Source: Avena insularis
Taxonomy: Eukaryota > Streptophyta > Magnoliopsida > Poales > Poaceae
Assembly: GCA_023614405.1 (NCBI GenBank)
Contig: CM042688.1
Coordinates: 439,818,028-439,882,027, forward strand
Reading direction: 5' to 3'
DNA: 64,000 nucleotides
In this document: positions 11,084 to 23,500 of the stretch, piece by piece
Layout of the letters: each line of letters begins with the position of its first letter
How positions within the stretch are numbered: the first letter of the stretch is position 1
Made by a program: the position numbers and the translations under genes
Notes under the pieces: model-generated
Seen by the model: the letters and a program-made list of their open reading frames with translations, nothing else
Databases searched by the model: none
Told to the model about the DNA's origin: nothing

Positions 11084-12660
11084 TGATACATTGCAAATAT
11101 ATCTAAAAAATTTGATGTTCCATGCTTGGTTTTATCTACTTTCTTATGTTTTGTCCACACTTTGGAGTACTTTTCATATGATTTCTTGGACTAACCTATT
11201 AACAAGAGCCACAGTGCTAGCTGCCTGTTTTCTGCTGTTTTTGGTTCCAAGAAAGTTAGAAAATGAATATTCTCGAGATTGGACAGGACAAAAGCCAAAG
11301 TAATTATTTTACTAGGGACACCTGGAGCCAGAATACGAGACGGAGAAGGGCCAGAGGGCGGCCACACCACCTGGCCGCACGGCGAGGCTTGGCCCACGCT
11401 AGGGGGTGGTGTGGCCAACCCAGGCACCCCCTCGGCCTCTCCTTCCGCCTATATATTTCCTCTGATACGGAAACCCTAAGTACCCGATCAAAATTCTACG
11501 AAAGAGTCTGTAGCCGCCATCATCTCCATCCCTAGATCAGGAGGGATCTGGAGCTCTTCCCGGCACCTTGCCGGAGAGGGGAATTCACCCTGGAGGCCTT
11601 CTTCATCATCATGCAAGCCTCTGGTGTGATGCGTGAGTAGTTCATCTCTGGACTACGGGTCCATGTAGTAGCTAGATGGCTGGTTCTTCTCCTTTGTGCT
11701 ATCATGTTTAGATCTTGTGAGCTCCGTTCATGATCAAGATCATCTATTGGTAATTCTGCATGTTGTGTTTGTGGGGATCCGATGGATATTGAGATGCTAT
11801 TTTAGATTGATTATTGATTCTATCATGTCTTTGTTATTTGTGATCTTGCATGCTTTCCATTGTTAGTAGCTATCTTAGCCAAGTAGATGCTAGCAACTCC
11901 AAGAGTTAGTATTTATGCTCGATAGTGGGTTCATGACTCTACTAATCTCTAAGGTACTAGATGTACTGTTGCTACTAGGGAGAAAACAATAATCCTTTGT
12001 TCATAGAACAATCGTATTATTTAATTTACACGCAATTCGTAATGCAATTATCCATTGCTTGCAACTTAATACTAGAGGGGGTTCAGATGATAACTTGAAG
12101 GTGGATTATTAGTCATAGATGCAGTTGGATGGCGGTCTATGTATAATGTTGTAATGCCCAATCGTATCTCAAAGGAGTCAAGATGAGTAGTATATGCTTG
12201 TATGCTTTCTCGATGTTTGTCAATTGCCCCGCTGTAATTTGTTCACCCAACTTGTTATCTATCTTAAGGAGAGCCACCTCTAGTGAACTATGGACCCCGG
12301 TCCTTTGTTTTACTTTCAATCTACAAACAAACTATTTACTGCTTTGTGTTTACTTTTTGCAAACTATTACTTCCTTCCATTCGATACGTTTAATCCTTTG
12401 TTTTCACCAAAACTGGTGAGATTGACAACCTCATCGCAAGTTGGGGGCAAAGTTTTGTGGTTGTGTTGTGCAAGTCTCCATGTTGCTACTAGCACCGGTA
12501 GTGCGCCCTGCCAAGGCTCAACTAGCAACACCTTTGGGGTGTTTCCTTGCTCCTACTGGATTGATAACCTTGGTTTCGTACTGAGGGAAAACTTGCTGTT
12601 GTGCTCATCATACCTTCCTCTTGGGGTTCCCCAACGAGCTCGATATATTTTGGGCCATCA
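11084..12660 (+). repeat. E4 5' LTR
   Basis: 1577 bp, TGATACATTG to GGGCCATCA. It matches the 3' LTR along its length apart from the E6 insertion and small changes. A TATATAT box lies at 11450-11456. Private changes near the start (gcaaatatatc) are not shared by the other LTRs of this type here. Confidence 0.9.
11450..11456 (+). promoter_or_regulatory. TATA box in E4 5' LTR
   Basis: TATATAT after a CT-rich stretch (ctctccttccgcc), repeated at the same place in the 3' LTR (20476-20482). Likely core promoter. Confidence 0.6.
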
Positions 12661-12671
12661 AGCATATTTTC

Positions 12672-12689
12672 TGGTGCCGTTGTCGGGGA
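12672..12689 (+). promoter_or_regulatory. E4 primer-binding site, first copy
   Basis: TGGTGCCGTTGTCGGGGA, 11 bases after the LTR end. It differs at two places from the Asp-type primer site seen in E5 (TGGCGCCGTTGCCGGGGA). Confidence 0.7.
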
Positions 12690-12740
12690 CCGAAGAAGAA
12701 GAAACTCCCACGTCAACACTGCACCATCAAAGATATTTTC

Positions 12741-12758
12741 TGGTGCTCTTGCCGGGGA
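12741..12758 (+). repeat. E4 primer-binding site, second copy
   Basis: TGGTGCTCTTGCCGGGGA, again preceded by 'tattttc' and followed by 'gtcaaggacgtc', so the leader with the primer site is duplicated about 69 bp downstream. Confidence 0.7.
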
Positions 12759-12945
12759 GTCAAGGACGTCTTCACAAGGGGAGTCCCTCATAACCAATCT
12801 CTTTACTTTGTTGTTTTTGTTTTTCTTAGTTTCTTTTTGCTTTGTTTACTTGTTTCTTTATAAAAAACACAAAAAAATTGATTTTCCTAGTTTGCTTTCT
12901 TTATTGAAAACACAAAAAAATTAGTTCCTATCCTAAGTTGCCATT

Positions 12946-13134
12946 ATGTCTAACATTGCTCCAATCACTATGTCACCTGAGGAAATGATTTTCACTTTTA
13001 AACAAGGAATTGAAGAGAGTTTCAAAGAAGCTTGGTCTAGAATCTCTGATCTACATAAAAAACCGAGCCTAAAATGACTCAAAGCTTGTTCCTTAGCAGC
13101 TTTTACCTTGGAATTGCTCTTTGTTATAGATATG
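12946..13134 (+). pseudogene. gag: E4 gag, N-terminal fragment cut by E5
   Basis: ATG at 12946 opens a Gag N-terminus typical of non-autonomous Athila-like elements (MSPEEMIFTFKQGIEESFKEAW). A small insertion in an A-run shifts the frame and gives a stop at 13075; read in the other frame it continues to the E5 junction at 13135. The rest of the gene is absent from the window. Confidence 0.65.
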
Positions 13135-14563
13135 TGATACATTGCAAATGTATCTATAATTTTTGATGTTCCATGCTTGGTTTTATCTACTTTCTTATGT
13201 TTTGTCCACACTTTGGAGTACTTTTCATATGATTTCTTGGACTAACCTATTAACAAGAGCCAAAGTGCCAGTTGTCTGTTTTCTGCTGTATTTCGTTCCA
13301 GGAAAGTCAGAAAATCAATATTCTCGGAATTGGACGGGACAAAAGCCAAAGTTGATATTTTACCGGAAGACTCACGGACCCAGAAGACGAGACGGAGAGC
13401 GGCCACAGGGCGGCCACACCATGTGGTGGCGCGGGCTAGCCCTGGCCGTGCCACCAGGTGGTGTAGGCCTCCTGGTCGCCCACCGACCTTGCATCTTCAC
13501 CTATAAGAAGCCTCCCGATGCGAAAACCCTAAATCATCAAGCCTCCAGCCACGAAAATTTCCGCAGCGCCGCCGCCACCAAAGGGGAGATTCGGGGGATA
13601 GAAAGTCTCTGTTTTGGCACCCTACTGGGACGAAGAAGTGCCCCCGGAGCCATCTCCATCGATCTCCACCACCATCTCCATCACCATTGCTGATTCCCAT
13701 GATGAGGAGGGAGTAGTTCTCTCTCGAGGCTAAGGGTTCTACTGGTAGCTATGTGTTCATATCTCTCTCTATGCATGATCTTATTGAGATCATGAGCTTG
13801 TAATCTATAGATCTACCTTGCTACTCAAGTGCTTTAATAGATCTCTGCTCTCCCCATGTGTGTGAAAGTGACAGCGTGCACACCATGGTGGCACTTAGGC
13901 TAGAGATTACAAATACTTGTTATGAGTTATATTTGGAGTTGAATGTCTTTATGAAATTGTGGTGTTTGTTGGACTCATCTAGTACTCAAGGTGACAGTGT
14001 GGGGTTTCTAGATGGGAAAGGCTTACTTTGAGGTGTGCTATTATAGCCCTACTGTTGATTAGAGTGTCCAACCAGAGAGTAGTTCAGTCTAGTATCATAA
14101 AGAAGAATATATTTATATGAGAGTGTTCACTACTGAAAGTATGATCCCTAGGCCTTGTTTCTAAGCACTGAAACACCGTTTGCTATTATATCTGTTACAT
14201 GTTTGCTTGCTTCCTTCTTTATTTCAGTTTGCCTTTAGTCTTTTCCCACGTCAACCACACGCCATCAAGTTATTTTCTATCACCGTTACCACTTATAATT
14301 GTCCATACCACTTGTATTTCACTATCTCTTCGCCGAACTAGTGCACCTATACACCTGACAAGTGTATTGGGTGTGTTGGGGACACAAGAGACTTCTTGTA
14401 TCTTGATTGCAGGGTTGCTTGAGAGGGGATACATTTGACCACTTCCTCCCTGAGTTCGATAAACCTGGGTAATCCACTTAAGGGAAAACTTGCTGCTGTT
14501 CTACAAACCTCTACACTTGGAGGCCCAACAACTGTCTACAAAAATAGAAGTGCGTAGACATCA
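13135..14563 (+). repeat. E5 5' LTR
   Basis: 1429 bp, TGATACATTG to GTAGACATCA. Its first 230 bp are close to the E4 and E10 LTRs, but the rest (for example catgtggtggcgcgggc and the whole second half) is different, so it is a separate subfamily. Confidence 0.85.
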
Positions 14564-14573
14564 AGCTATCTTC

Positions 14574-14591
14574 TGGCGCCGTTGCCGGGGA
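14574..14591 (+). promoter_or_regulatory. E5 primer-binding site, first copy
   Basis: TGGCGCCGTTGCCGGGGA, 10 bases after the LTR end. This is the form found in Athila-type elements and taken as complementary to tRNA-Asp. Confidence 0.8.
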
Positions 14592-14660
14592 GGTAAGGTA
14601 AAAGGTATTCACACCAGAGGATTATAGAAGAAGAACCTCCCACGGCAAATGCCTATTTTC

Positions 14661-14678
14661 TGGCGCTGTTGCCGGGGA
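14661..14678 (+). repeat. E5 primer-binding site, second copy
   Basis: TGGCGCTGTTGCCGGGGA, 87 bp after the first and with one change. Both are preceded by a 'ttttc/tcttc' run and followed by 'taaggtaaaaggta.tcac', so the leader is duplicated as a block. Confidence 0.75.
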
Positions 14679-14784
14679 GCTAAGGTAAAAGGTACTCACA
14701 TCCTCCGGTGTGAGTGCTCGAAGTTATTTCCTTTAGATTCTACAATTTTGTCTTTTCGTTTCTTGTTTTCACTAGTTAGGCTTA

Positions 14785-17363
14785 ATGGAAAACAACAACA
14801 AAATTAGAGAGCTTTTTAGTCTTTTTCCTAATGTAGAACATGAATTCTTTGAAAAGAAAATTAAAAAACCGTTGGAACCTTCTTTGCATGCTAATAGCAA
14901 TGTTATTAGTATGAATCTTTTGAACACCTTTGTTCCTAATGCTATGGAAACATCTAAGCTTGGGGAAGTTAGTTTTTATGAAAATGATCTTTTTAGTTCC
15001 CCAGTTTTAAAGAAGAAAGTTTGCTCTGATGATACTTTATCTCCCATATGTGGTAATTATAATGATACTTGTGATATTTTAAGTCCACATACTGAAAGCA
15101 TCCCTTTTAAAATACCTATAAAAATTGTTGAACGTGTTATGAACAACTCTTATTTTGGAGATGGAACTGTCCATCCTGGTGATCATTTACTCTTTATACA
15201 TGAATTATGCGGGTTGTTCAAGTGTGCAGGTATTTCAATGGACCAAGTTAATAGGAAGCTATTCTATTTATCACTTAAGGGCAAAGCAAGGGAGTGGTAT
15301 GATCTACTAGATGATCCTCATCATTTGGAGTGGAAGGAACTTGAATCTCTCTTTTACTCTAAATTTATCCTCCTCATGAAATTCATAAAGATAGGAATTA
15401 TATTTATAATTTTCATCCTCATGGTGGAGAAAGTATTTCCCATGCATGGGGGAGATTGAAGTCAGTAATGCTCAAATGTCCCATTCATGAGCTCCCCAGG
15501 AATATTGTTATTAATAATTTCTATGCAAGGCTTTCAGGACATTACAAGAACTATCTAGATACTTGTTTAGAGGGATCCTTCACAAGTAAGGAGGTCAAAG
15601 CTAAGTGGGATCTTCTTGAAACAATTCAAAGCAATACCGAATATTGGGATAACAACAAAGGTAAAGAACCAGGTATAAACTATGAGTATGATTGCATTAA
15701 GTCTTTCGCTGAAACTGCTGATTTTCAAGAGCTTAGTGCTAAATATGGTCTTGATCCTCAAATTCTTATTGATTGTTTTAAAACCTTTGCTTCTCATATT
15801 AATGCTCCTAAAGAAAATTGGGACATGTATCATGAGCCTTTTAAAGACACTTGCATGGAAAATGAAATTGTTGTTAATGATACCAATAAACATGCTCAAA
15901 CCTCTGAAAGTACTATTTCTTATAAGCATGTTAATTTTTGTGGAATACATAGACCTTGTGAGAATAATAAAATTGAAGAAGAATATTGTATCACCCGCAG
16001 GAATGAAAAAACTAGAATGTGGTATAGGGCTTTAAATGATCTTGGTAAAAAAGTTTGTGCCCTTTATCCTTTTATTTGTAAACTTTGCTTTGAAGTGGGT
16101 CATTTCAATTTTCAATGCTCAGGCCATAATAATAGCCCTTCTAATCCAATGAGTACTGCAAGTTTGTATTGTGATGACATGATCACTCCTAATCAGCATC
16201 ATGAACTTACATTATTTTTGGGATGTGAAGAGTTATCAAGAAAAACCTCTTTGGTAGATATGGGTGCTTTTGATATGAATAGTGTCATGCATGGTTGTCA
16301 TCTTTATTGTGTTGATAATTGCCACACAAATACTTACATACAAAATATTATAAAAGATGAGATCTTACCAGAATATGACATGACTAATATGTGTTTTGGT
16401 CTTATTAATGAAAAGGAGGAATCCTCCAAAGTTTCTTCTATTGTCTCTAACAATGAACCATGGTATATGGAGAAGATTCATTTCAAGCCTCTCCCTCCTA
16501 AAGAGAAGAATAAAAAGAAGAAAAGGAGGAGTAAAAGGAGAGAGGAAATGGTATTTTCCCCTAAGCATGTTGCTCCTATTATAGTTTTTGATGAGTCTGA
16601 ACTCGATGATGTTCCTATGCCTATTACCTATAGTAGTGATCATGATTGGGAAAAGCACACTACTTTTGATATTGAAAATCTCTTCGGTACCAACTCTGAA
16701 AATGATGATATTAATAATTGCTATACTATTAGTGCTATCCATGATCCTTCCAATGATGATATGTTTACAAATGAACACACTTGGGAAGATAACTATTTTA
16801 TTGCTTATGATGATTCTATACCTCCAATATATGATGATTGCAATGATGATTATGATATTTTCAGTCCACCTACTATTGAGGAGTAAATTAATTATGACTA
16901 CAATATGCCTCCTATATTTGATGATTATGGTGATGATAATAATAATGATAGCTATTTTGTTGAATTTGCTCCCACTATAATCAATAAGAATGACTATGTT
17001 TATGTTGGGAGTATTAATTCTTTTATGCATGTGGCTCATGATAAGAATGTTTCTTGTGATAGTTATATTGTTAATTTTATTCATGTTACTACTAAAAGTT
17101 ATTATGAGAGAGGGAAACATGGGCTTATGTATCTCAACATTATTAAATTTCCCCTCTTTATGTTGAAAGTCTTGAAGTTGCACTTGTTTTGCTTTCCTAT
17201 GCTTGTTGCTTTGTGCTTTCATGACTTGTATCTTTACAAGATTCCTATGCATAGGAAGTGGGTTAGACTTAAATGTGTTTTGAATTTGCTTCTTGATGCT
17301 CTCTTTTACTTCAATTCATATTTCCTATGTGAGCATCTTGTCAAACTATCATGCCTAACTTAA
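14785..17363 (+). pseudogene. gag: E5 gag-like polyprotein with zinc knuckle and hydrophobic C-terminus
   Basis: A long ORF in three pieces: 14785 to about 15400; another frame from there to TAA at 16884; then the same frame from 16887 to 17363. The first piece holds a retrotransposon Gag domain (GDGTVHPGDHLLFIHEL, then GKAREWYDLL). The second holds a CCHC zinc knuckle (CKLCFEVGHFNFQC, near 16075-16120), a basic KEKNKKKKRRSKRREE stretch and a long Asp/Asn-rich region. The last piece ends with two hydrophobic segments (about 17140-17230 and 17275-17335) that could cross a membrane. One frameshift near 15380-15405 and the stop at 16884 break it. There is no protease or RT. Gag identity of the first two pieces is firm; the tail is not understood. 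Confidence 0.75.
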
Positions 17364-20094
17364 AGGCGTTAACGAAAACTACTTATTGGGAGATAACCCA
17401 AAAGTTTTAGTTTAGTCTTGGAAGTTATTACCTCAGTAATAACCGCTCCTTATCCTTTTTATTTGCTTTTTGTGCCAAGAGTAACCTCTAATGAGAGAGA
17501 AGTAATGCTTGGGAAAGTTGTCCTGAAACAGTTTTCGGTGCTTCACCGTAAAAATTCGTGTAAAATCTCTGTAAGTCCTTTTGAGACGTCAATTTTTGTG
17601 CTTTTGCCCCAGGTTGTTATACAACTTTTATTAGATCAACACTTTTCGATTTCAGTAACAGAAGGTCTTCGAAAAAATTCGTCTTTACATGCTTGTCTGT
17701 TTTGACAGATTTCTGCCATTTTCTGCATTTGCTTCTTGTTGGTTCCTTTTTGAGTTCTTTTGGGGAATTGAGCTTTTTGAGGGAAGTGCTACAGTAGCTA
17801 CAGTTTTAATGGAAGTTTTATTGGTGTTGGAACTGAAACTAAAGACCTATTATCTTGAGTGCACTAATGTTGCTAATAAAGATTGTGTGAAGTTTTGTAT
17901 GAAGGAAAATTTTCAGTTGTATAGAAGGAACGAGTAATGAGGTGAAGGATGGACTAATGCTCAAGCTTGGGGATGCCACACGTGTCACCCCAAGAAATAT
18001 CCAAGAAGTACAAGTGTCAAAGCTTGGGGATGCCCAAGGAATTCCCCCTCTTCATCAATAAAATTTCCAGGTTTCTTCCAAACGCCTAATTTTTATTGTT
18101 TCATGCACAGTTGTGTTCTTGGAGCATCTTCTTTTTTGTTTTTGTTTTTGTTTTTCATTTGCTTGGTTTTCTTAGTTTTCTGAATAAATTGGTTGGACCC
18201 CCTCTTTCATACATTGGTGTTCAAATAGTTTGGTTTGGTTTGGAAAAGAGTAGGAAAGTTCATGCTTAAGTGGTAAAGAGAGCTTTTTTTTGACTATGGC
18301 CTATGCTTTGTCATACCATGCTCGATATTGTTTTGGCTTTATGCTTACTATTTGTTGTAGCATGAATTGTTATAAACAATTGAGATTTCTTAATGTGCCT
18401 TCGATGAATCATGCGTTGTTTTAGCATATTAAAGCATAATATTGTGGTATTCTCCTTTGATGCTTTATTTGGGTTGACTTGGCACATGCTCACACCATGT
18501 TATGACTATCCCAAGTCACCATAGCCTTTATGATCCTTTAGTTTTCAACTTGTAGTATCACTTTATGCTTTGATCAATGATGTTTTGTCGCTCTGCATGA
18601 TTATGGCCATTATTGCTCTCTTAGTTTGTCGCTCCCAGTCTTTTGCTAGCCTCCATAACCAAGTATGAGTTCCACTCATGCATCCAACTCCCTAAACCAA
18701 GTTATTACAAAGAGTACACCATACCTACCACTAGCATATGCTATTCCAAGTATATTCATGTTTTTGTTTACCTTCCAAATTGAACTTGTTATGAGAAAAC
18801 TAGTGATTAAAGCTCTAACGAACTTGATGGCACACTTTACTTTTCTTGCCCTTAATAAACTTGAACCATTGTGTCGTCTATTATGTATATGCTTGCACTT
18901 ATTTGTTGGGGATTAGCAGAACCATGCTGTCATGGGGAACGCTTTCAACATTGCACTGGTACTTTGTACCTAGTTGATATCATGCTCTTTTGTCTATGGA
19001 TGTCGTCAGTGTGAAATGAAAGGGTTGCTTGTAAGTCCATGGAGTTATGTATATGTGTTAGAGAAACGCCAGGGCCGCTAGTCTAATCCATGCTGACATG
19101 CTGGAAACCTGCAGCGTAACCATAATGAGCTGTCTATGAAGCATTCTTCTTATAAAAAAGAGTCCTATATTGAGAGAAAAGAGAAAAAGAAAAAAAGATT
19201 ATGAAAAGAGGAAAGAGAGAAAAAAGCACCATATTCCCATGGTGAATAAGAAGATTGCTGAGATGCTCGTTGTCTGCTTGCCTTGTCATTTTGATATGGG
19301 GATTGTTCCGTATCATCGGGCAAGGGGTACCCCATTGGCGGTTCTCTATGATACACATGTACTTACAATGACAAGAACTTACCGGTGACTAAACTTGAGT
19401 AGCATGAGGAGCGGCCCTCGTATTCAAGGGACATGAGATTTCTAACTTATACTTTGTCAAGCATATACACCATAGTTTGTTCACTTTAACCTTAATCACT
19501 TCAAGATGCTTATGATAGGGGCAATGAGAGATGAAAACTATTAAGTACCATAATTTTTGGAAGCTCTTTATGAGACTTGAATCCCTACTTCCTTCTATGA
19601 AGGCCTTTCTTCCACTTATATATTGAGTCTCCACCTTCTATCTTTATGCACCTACTTTGAGAGCATAGTGGTCATTCTTAGTTCTATGTGCATTGTCCCA
19701 AGACTTTTTGATTGATTCATAACTTTGATATTGCTTCTTTTAAACTATTTGTATCTAGTCACTCTTATAAACTTTGAAGGTGTCCTATGCATTTATGTTT
19801 GCTACTCTATGAGGGACAAGCTGAATACTATTATGCTATGTTTTCTTTATGTGAAACAAACAAACGTCTTGCAAAGCATTGTTATTCATGAATATTTTGT
19901 CTGTGCATTTTCATGTTACAACATAGTTTCTTTGCCTTATTGCTAGAACTTTATCTTTCATGTTATGATTGAAGTACTATGATCCTAGATTTGAATGTTT
20001 TACAAATACTTTGATCAAGTTTATGATGGTGCATGTCACCTCAAAAATTATTCTTTCTTTTTATCACTTACCTACTCGACGATGAGCAGGAGTT
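17364..20094 (+). other. E5 3' non-coding region
   Basis: About 2.7 kb of AT-rich DNA with only short ORFs. The part 17351-18845 is closely similar to 62480-64000 in E10, including the 'atgcctaacttaaaggcgtt' start and 'agcttggggatgcc' blocks. It contains internal purine tracts near 17960 and 18020. No gene is seen. Confidence 0.75.
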
Positions 20095-20108
20095 AAGCTT
20101 GGGGATGT
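20095..20108 (+). promoter_or_regulatory. E5 polypurine tract
   Basis: The run 'taagcttggggatgt' ends at the TG of the LTR at 20109. It is the same type as the tract at 1958-1970. Confidence 0.75.
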
Positions 20109-20550
20109 TGATACATTGCAAATGTATCTATAATTTTTGATGTTCCATGCTTGGTTTTATCTACTTTCTTATGTTTTGTCCACACTTTGGAGTACTTTTC
20201 ATATGATTTCTTGGACTAACCTAATAACAAGAGCCACAGTGCCAGCTGCCTGTTTTCTGCTATTTATGGTTCCAGGAGAGTCAGAAAATGAATATTCTCG
20301 GAATTGGACGGGACAAAAGCCAAAGTCATTATTTTACCGGGGGACACCTGGAGCCAGAATACGAGATGGAGAAGGGCCAGAGGGCGGCCACACCACCTGG
20401 CCGCGCGGCCAGGCTTGGCCCGCGCCAGGGGGTGGTGTGGCCAGCCCAGGCACCCCCTCGGCCTCTCCTTCCGCCTATATATCGCCTCTCATACGGAAAC
20501 CCTAAGTACCCGATCAAAATTCCACGAAAGAGTCTGTAGCCGCCGTCATC

Positions 20551-23500
20551 TGTAACATCCCAAAACTTTAATCCAAGTGATCAAGATCAAACCTACCCAA
20601 TTTAGGGTTAACAGAAACTTTTTCCATTTAAAATCCTTAAGCATTCATATGTGTGTGCATTTAAATAGGAGTTGTTTTGAATTGCCATGTTTGAGTGATC
20701 TATTGGTTGTAAAATGATTCTAAGGTGAATTAAACATCATCTAGATCATTCCCAAGCAAATCCCAAAGAAAAAGAAATCAAAAAGAATAAAATAAGGAAA
20801 TGGTCATTTGTGCCATTTTAATCACTTATCCTACTTTGGCTCTTCCTAGAACTCAAATCTTAACAGAAACAATTGTGGTTCTTTGCACCCCTTGCTAGTA
20901 CAAGTAGTGATGTGCCAAGGACCACTTTGTTTCAGCCTAGAAACTTTCAAACACTAAATTTAAATGATATTTGAAAATTGAATGTAGTTCATATGTATAG
21001 ATCACACTTATTCAAAAATCACTCAAATGAATTCCATTTAACAAATCCTAGCAACCATAGTCTACCAAGCATTAGATCAAAGCATCCACCAAAAATCAAC
21101 TCAAATTTAAAAATTATCTCATGCGGCCATTGTGTCGAACAGGTGGCAGGCAGAGATCAAATGGACTAACTAATACTGTTGCTAGTTAAGCCCTTGTCCC
21201 CCATTGGACCCTCTCCACTCTCCCCTGTCCCCTAGGTCCAACCAAGCCATCAACCAGCCTCCCCTTCCTCGCAGCACCAGTGCAGCGCCGCCCAAAAGAG
21301 GTCACCGCCGGCCAAACATGGGTAGCACGCCAGAGACCGAGCCGCGCCATTCCAGCGTGTCCACTAGCTCCGCCCAACCCTACCGCCACCCACGGTCCAC
21401 CCATCGATCAACCCTAGCCCATGGACCACTCCCCAGCCTCGCCGACCTTTCTCTCTGCGCGTAGCCAGAGCGTGCCAGAGCGCGATTGCTGCCAGCACGC
21501 AGCAGACAGCGCCTTGACACCATATCGCGCACGCCGCTCCGCCTCGACCCCTACACCCTGCCAGACACGGTCGTGCACCGCTGCGCGACCCACAGTCGAC
21601 GAGAGCTGCGTCGAGCACCGCCTCTGTCCCTAGAGCGCGTTAAGCTCCCGACTATATGCCACCGCCCCTAGCCACGCCATTGCACCGTAGCTGACCGCCA
21701 GCAGACCGCCCACCGTCCGCCTACCTCGCCCACGCCGCTAGCCCTCCTATTTCACCGTCACCGACGAGCCGCGCCATGCTTCTCTGTCGCCGCGTCGAGC
21801 CTATATAAGGAGCCCTCCCCTGCACCATCTCTTCACACCATTCCACTCCCCTCTCTCCACTGAACATTTCCCCTCTCTCGTCGGAGCCGCTCGAGCCACC
21901 GTTCGCCGGAATTGCACCGAAGGAGGTCGCTGCAGAGGAGGAGAAGTTGTCGTTGATTCCGTCCATCGCAGCCCCTACCGCGACCTCGCCTGAGCTGGCC
22001 GTCGTCCACCAGTTTGTTTGCCTGCCTCGCCGCACTAGCTGGAGCCCTGGTACGTCCCCAGTAGACCCCCACTGGCCGTTTAGTGTTCGGTCTCGCCGGC
22101 GATGAGTCCGTCGTCAACGACGACCGTGAGCCATTGATCCGCGTTATAATCGTGTGGCCCAGATCGCTAGATACTGTTTCGGGTTTTAAGTGTCGCTGAC
22201 AGGCGAACCCCCCTTGTCAGTCGCCCTCTATGTCGCTGAGCGTCACTGGGCCGACCCGTAAGTTTTCCCGCGCTAGCCCACAAATTCAAATAAGTGTTTT
22301 TCTATTTAGACTTAGAATCAATTCTGTCCCTTAGTTTAAAAATCAATTCAGGAAGATTTACTAAACCAAATTGAGTAATTCCAATTTTGTTGGAAAGCTT
22401 CTGAAAAGATCTATCCAAGCCCGTTGGATTTAATTCATTTAGAGTTAGAGATCTCTCCTAGTAAAAATAACAAGACAGGACCTTTTGCACATTCAAACAT
22501 TTTTATAAAATCAACCATAATAGCTTTTGAGTTGATTCCAACTCTCAAAAATCACATTTAACCATACCTGTCTAAATATGTAATAATATTAAGGTTTACA
22601 TGCAGTGACTTTGGACTAGTACCAAAATAATGCTATATAGGCATTTCTAGTCACTTGAAATCATTAATTATTAAACTTAAACTTATTAAAATGTGATCCA
22701 ACCCTTAAATCACATTCCCATATGTTAGAATATGTGGTGATGACATGTGTCCACATGATCCCATATTTTAATTGGAGAATATTAAATCTTAGTTAATTTC
22801 AATGAGTAGAAATTACTTTTCTCAAATAAAAAGAATGAAGCTAGTTAATTCAACCTTGTGATGCTTGTGATGATAATAGATCATCAAATGTGTGCCTTAG
22901 TGTGCTAAGTAGACTAGTTAAGTATTGTTTGGTGATTGTGTATTCCATATGTATTTATAGACGATAGTACCGACCAAGCTTACGAGGAGGAGGAGTTCTA
23001 CCAAGAGGAGGAGGAAGAAAACTTCAACCACTTCACTACCCAAGGCAAACCTAGCACTTCAAGTAAACTGAGCAAGCTATTATTGGAAAGCTAACACTTG
23101 CAAGTATTATACTAGCAAGCCATCATTAACAATGCAAGCTAACCCTTGCAAGCTAGATAACCTAAGCAAAGGCATTAGGCATGCTTTGGTTATACCATTT
23201 TGGATTTATACCTACTCCAAGTCTTATTTTACAAGCTTTATTTTCCTTACTTTACCAAAGTCCTTTACTTGTTTAAAGGTAGCATAAAGAGTATAAAACT
23301 TGACCTATCCAGTTAAACTTAGATGTCATTCTATGGCATGAGATTGACATTAGCATCCCACATTAGTGAACACTCTTAACTTAGTAGTTGGAACAAAACC
23401 CAAAACTTGATTTCACTTTAGATGGGAATACTTGGTGAAAATGACTTGTGAAAACCTTGGAATGATGAGTCATTCTATTGAGATGTTTTGACATGTGTTG

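Larger units (their letters stand above)
13135..20108 (+). mobile_element. E5: Athila-like non-autonomous element lacking its own 3' LTR
   Basis: It starts with a complete 5' LTR (13135-14563), followed by an Asp-type primer site, a long gag-like ORF, 2.7 kb of non-coding DNA and a polypurine tract at 20095-20108. The next LTR, at 20109, is of E4 type at the sites that separate the two LTRs, so E5's own 3' LTR and right target duplication (expected ATATG) are missing. No RT or integrase. It lies in E4's gag. Confidence 0.8.

Noticed and set aside
14574..14591. tRNA gene at primer sites (also 34040 and 55496)
   Set aside because: Only the complement of a tRNA 3' end is present, with no cloverleaf around it.
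16365..17252. 295-codon minus-strand ORF in E5
   Set aside because: It is the shadow of the low-complexity Asp/Asn-rich sense ORF and reads as Ile/Asn repeats.
21190..22140. Host gene start in the GC-rich block with TATA box
   Set aside because: It lies wholly inside E6, bounded by TG...CA ends and target duplications, and no ORF of note follows. It is the LTR promoter region.
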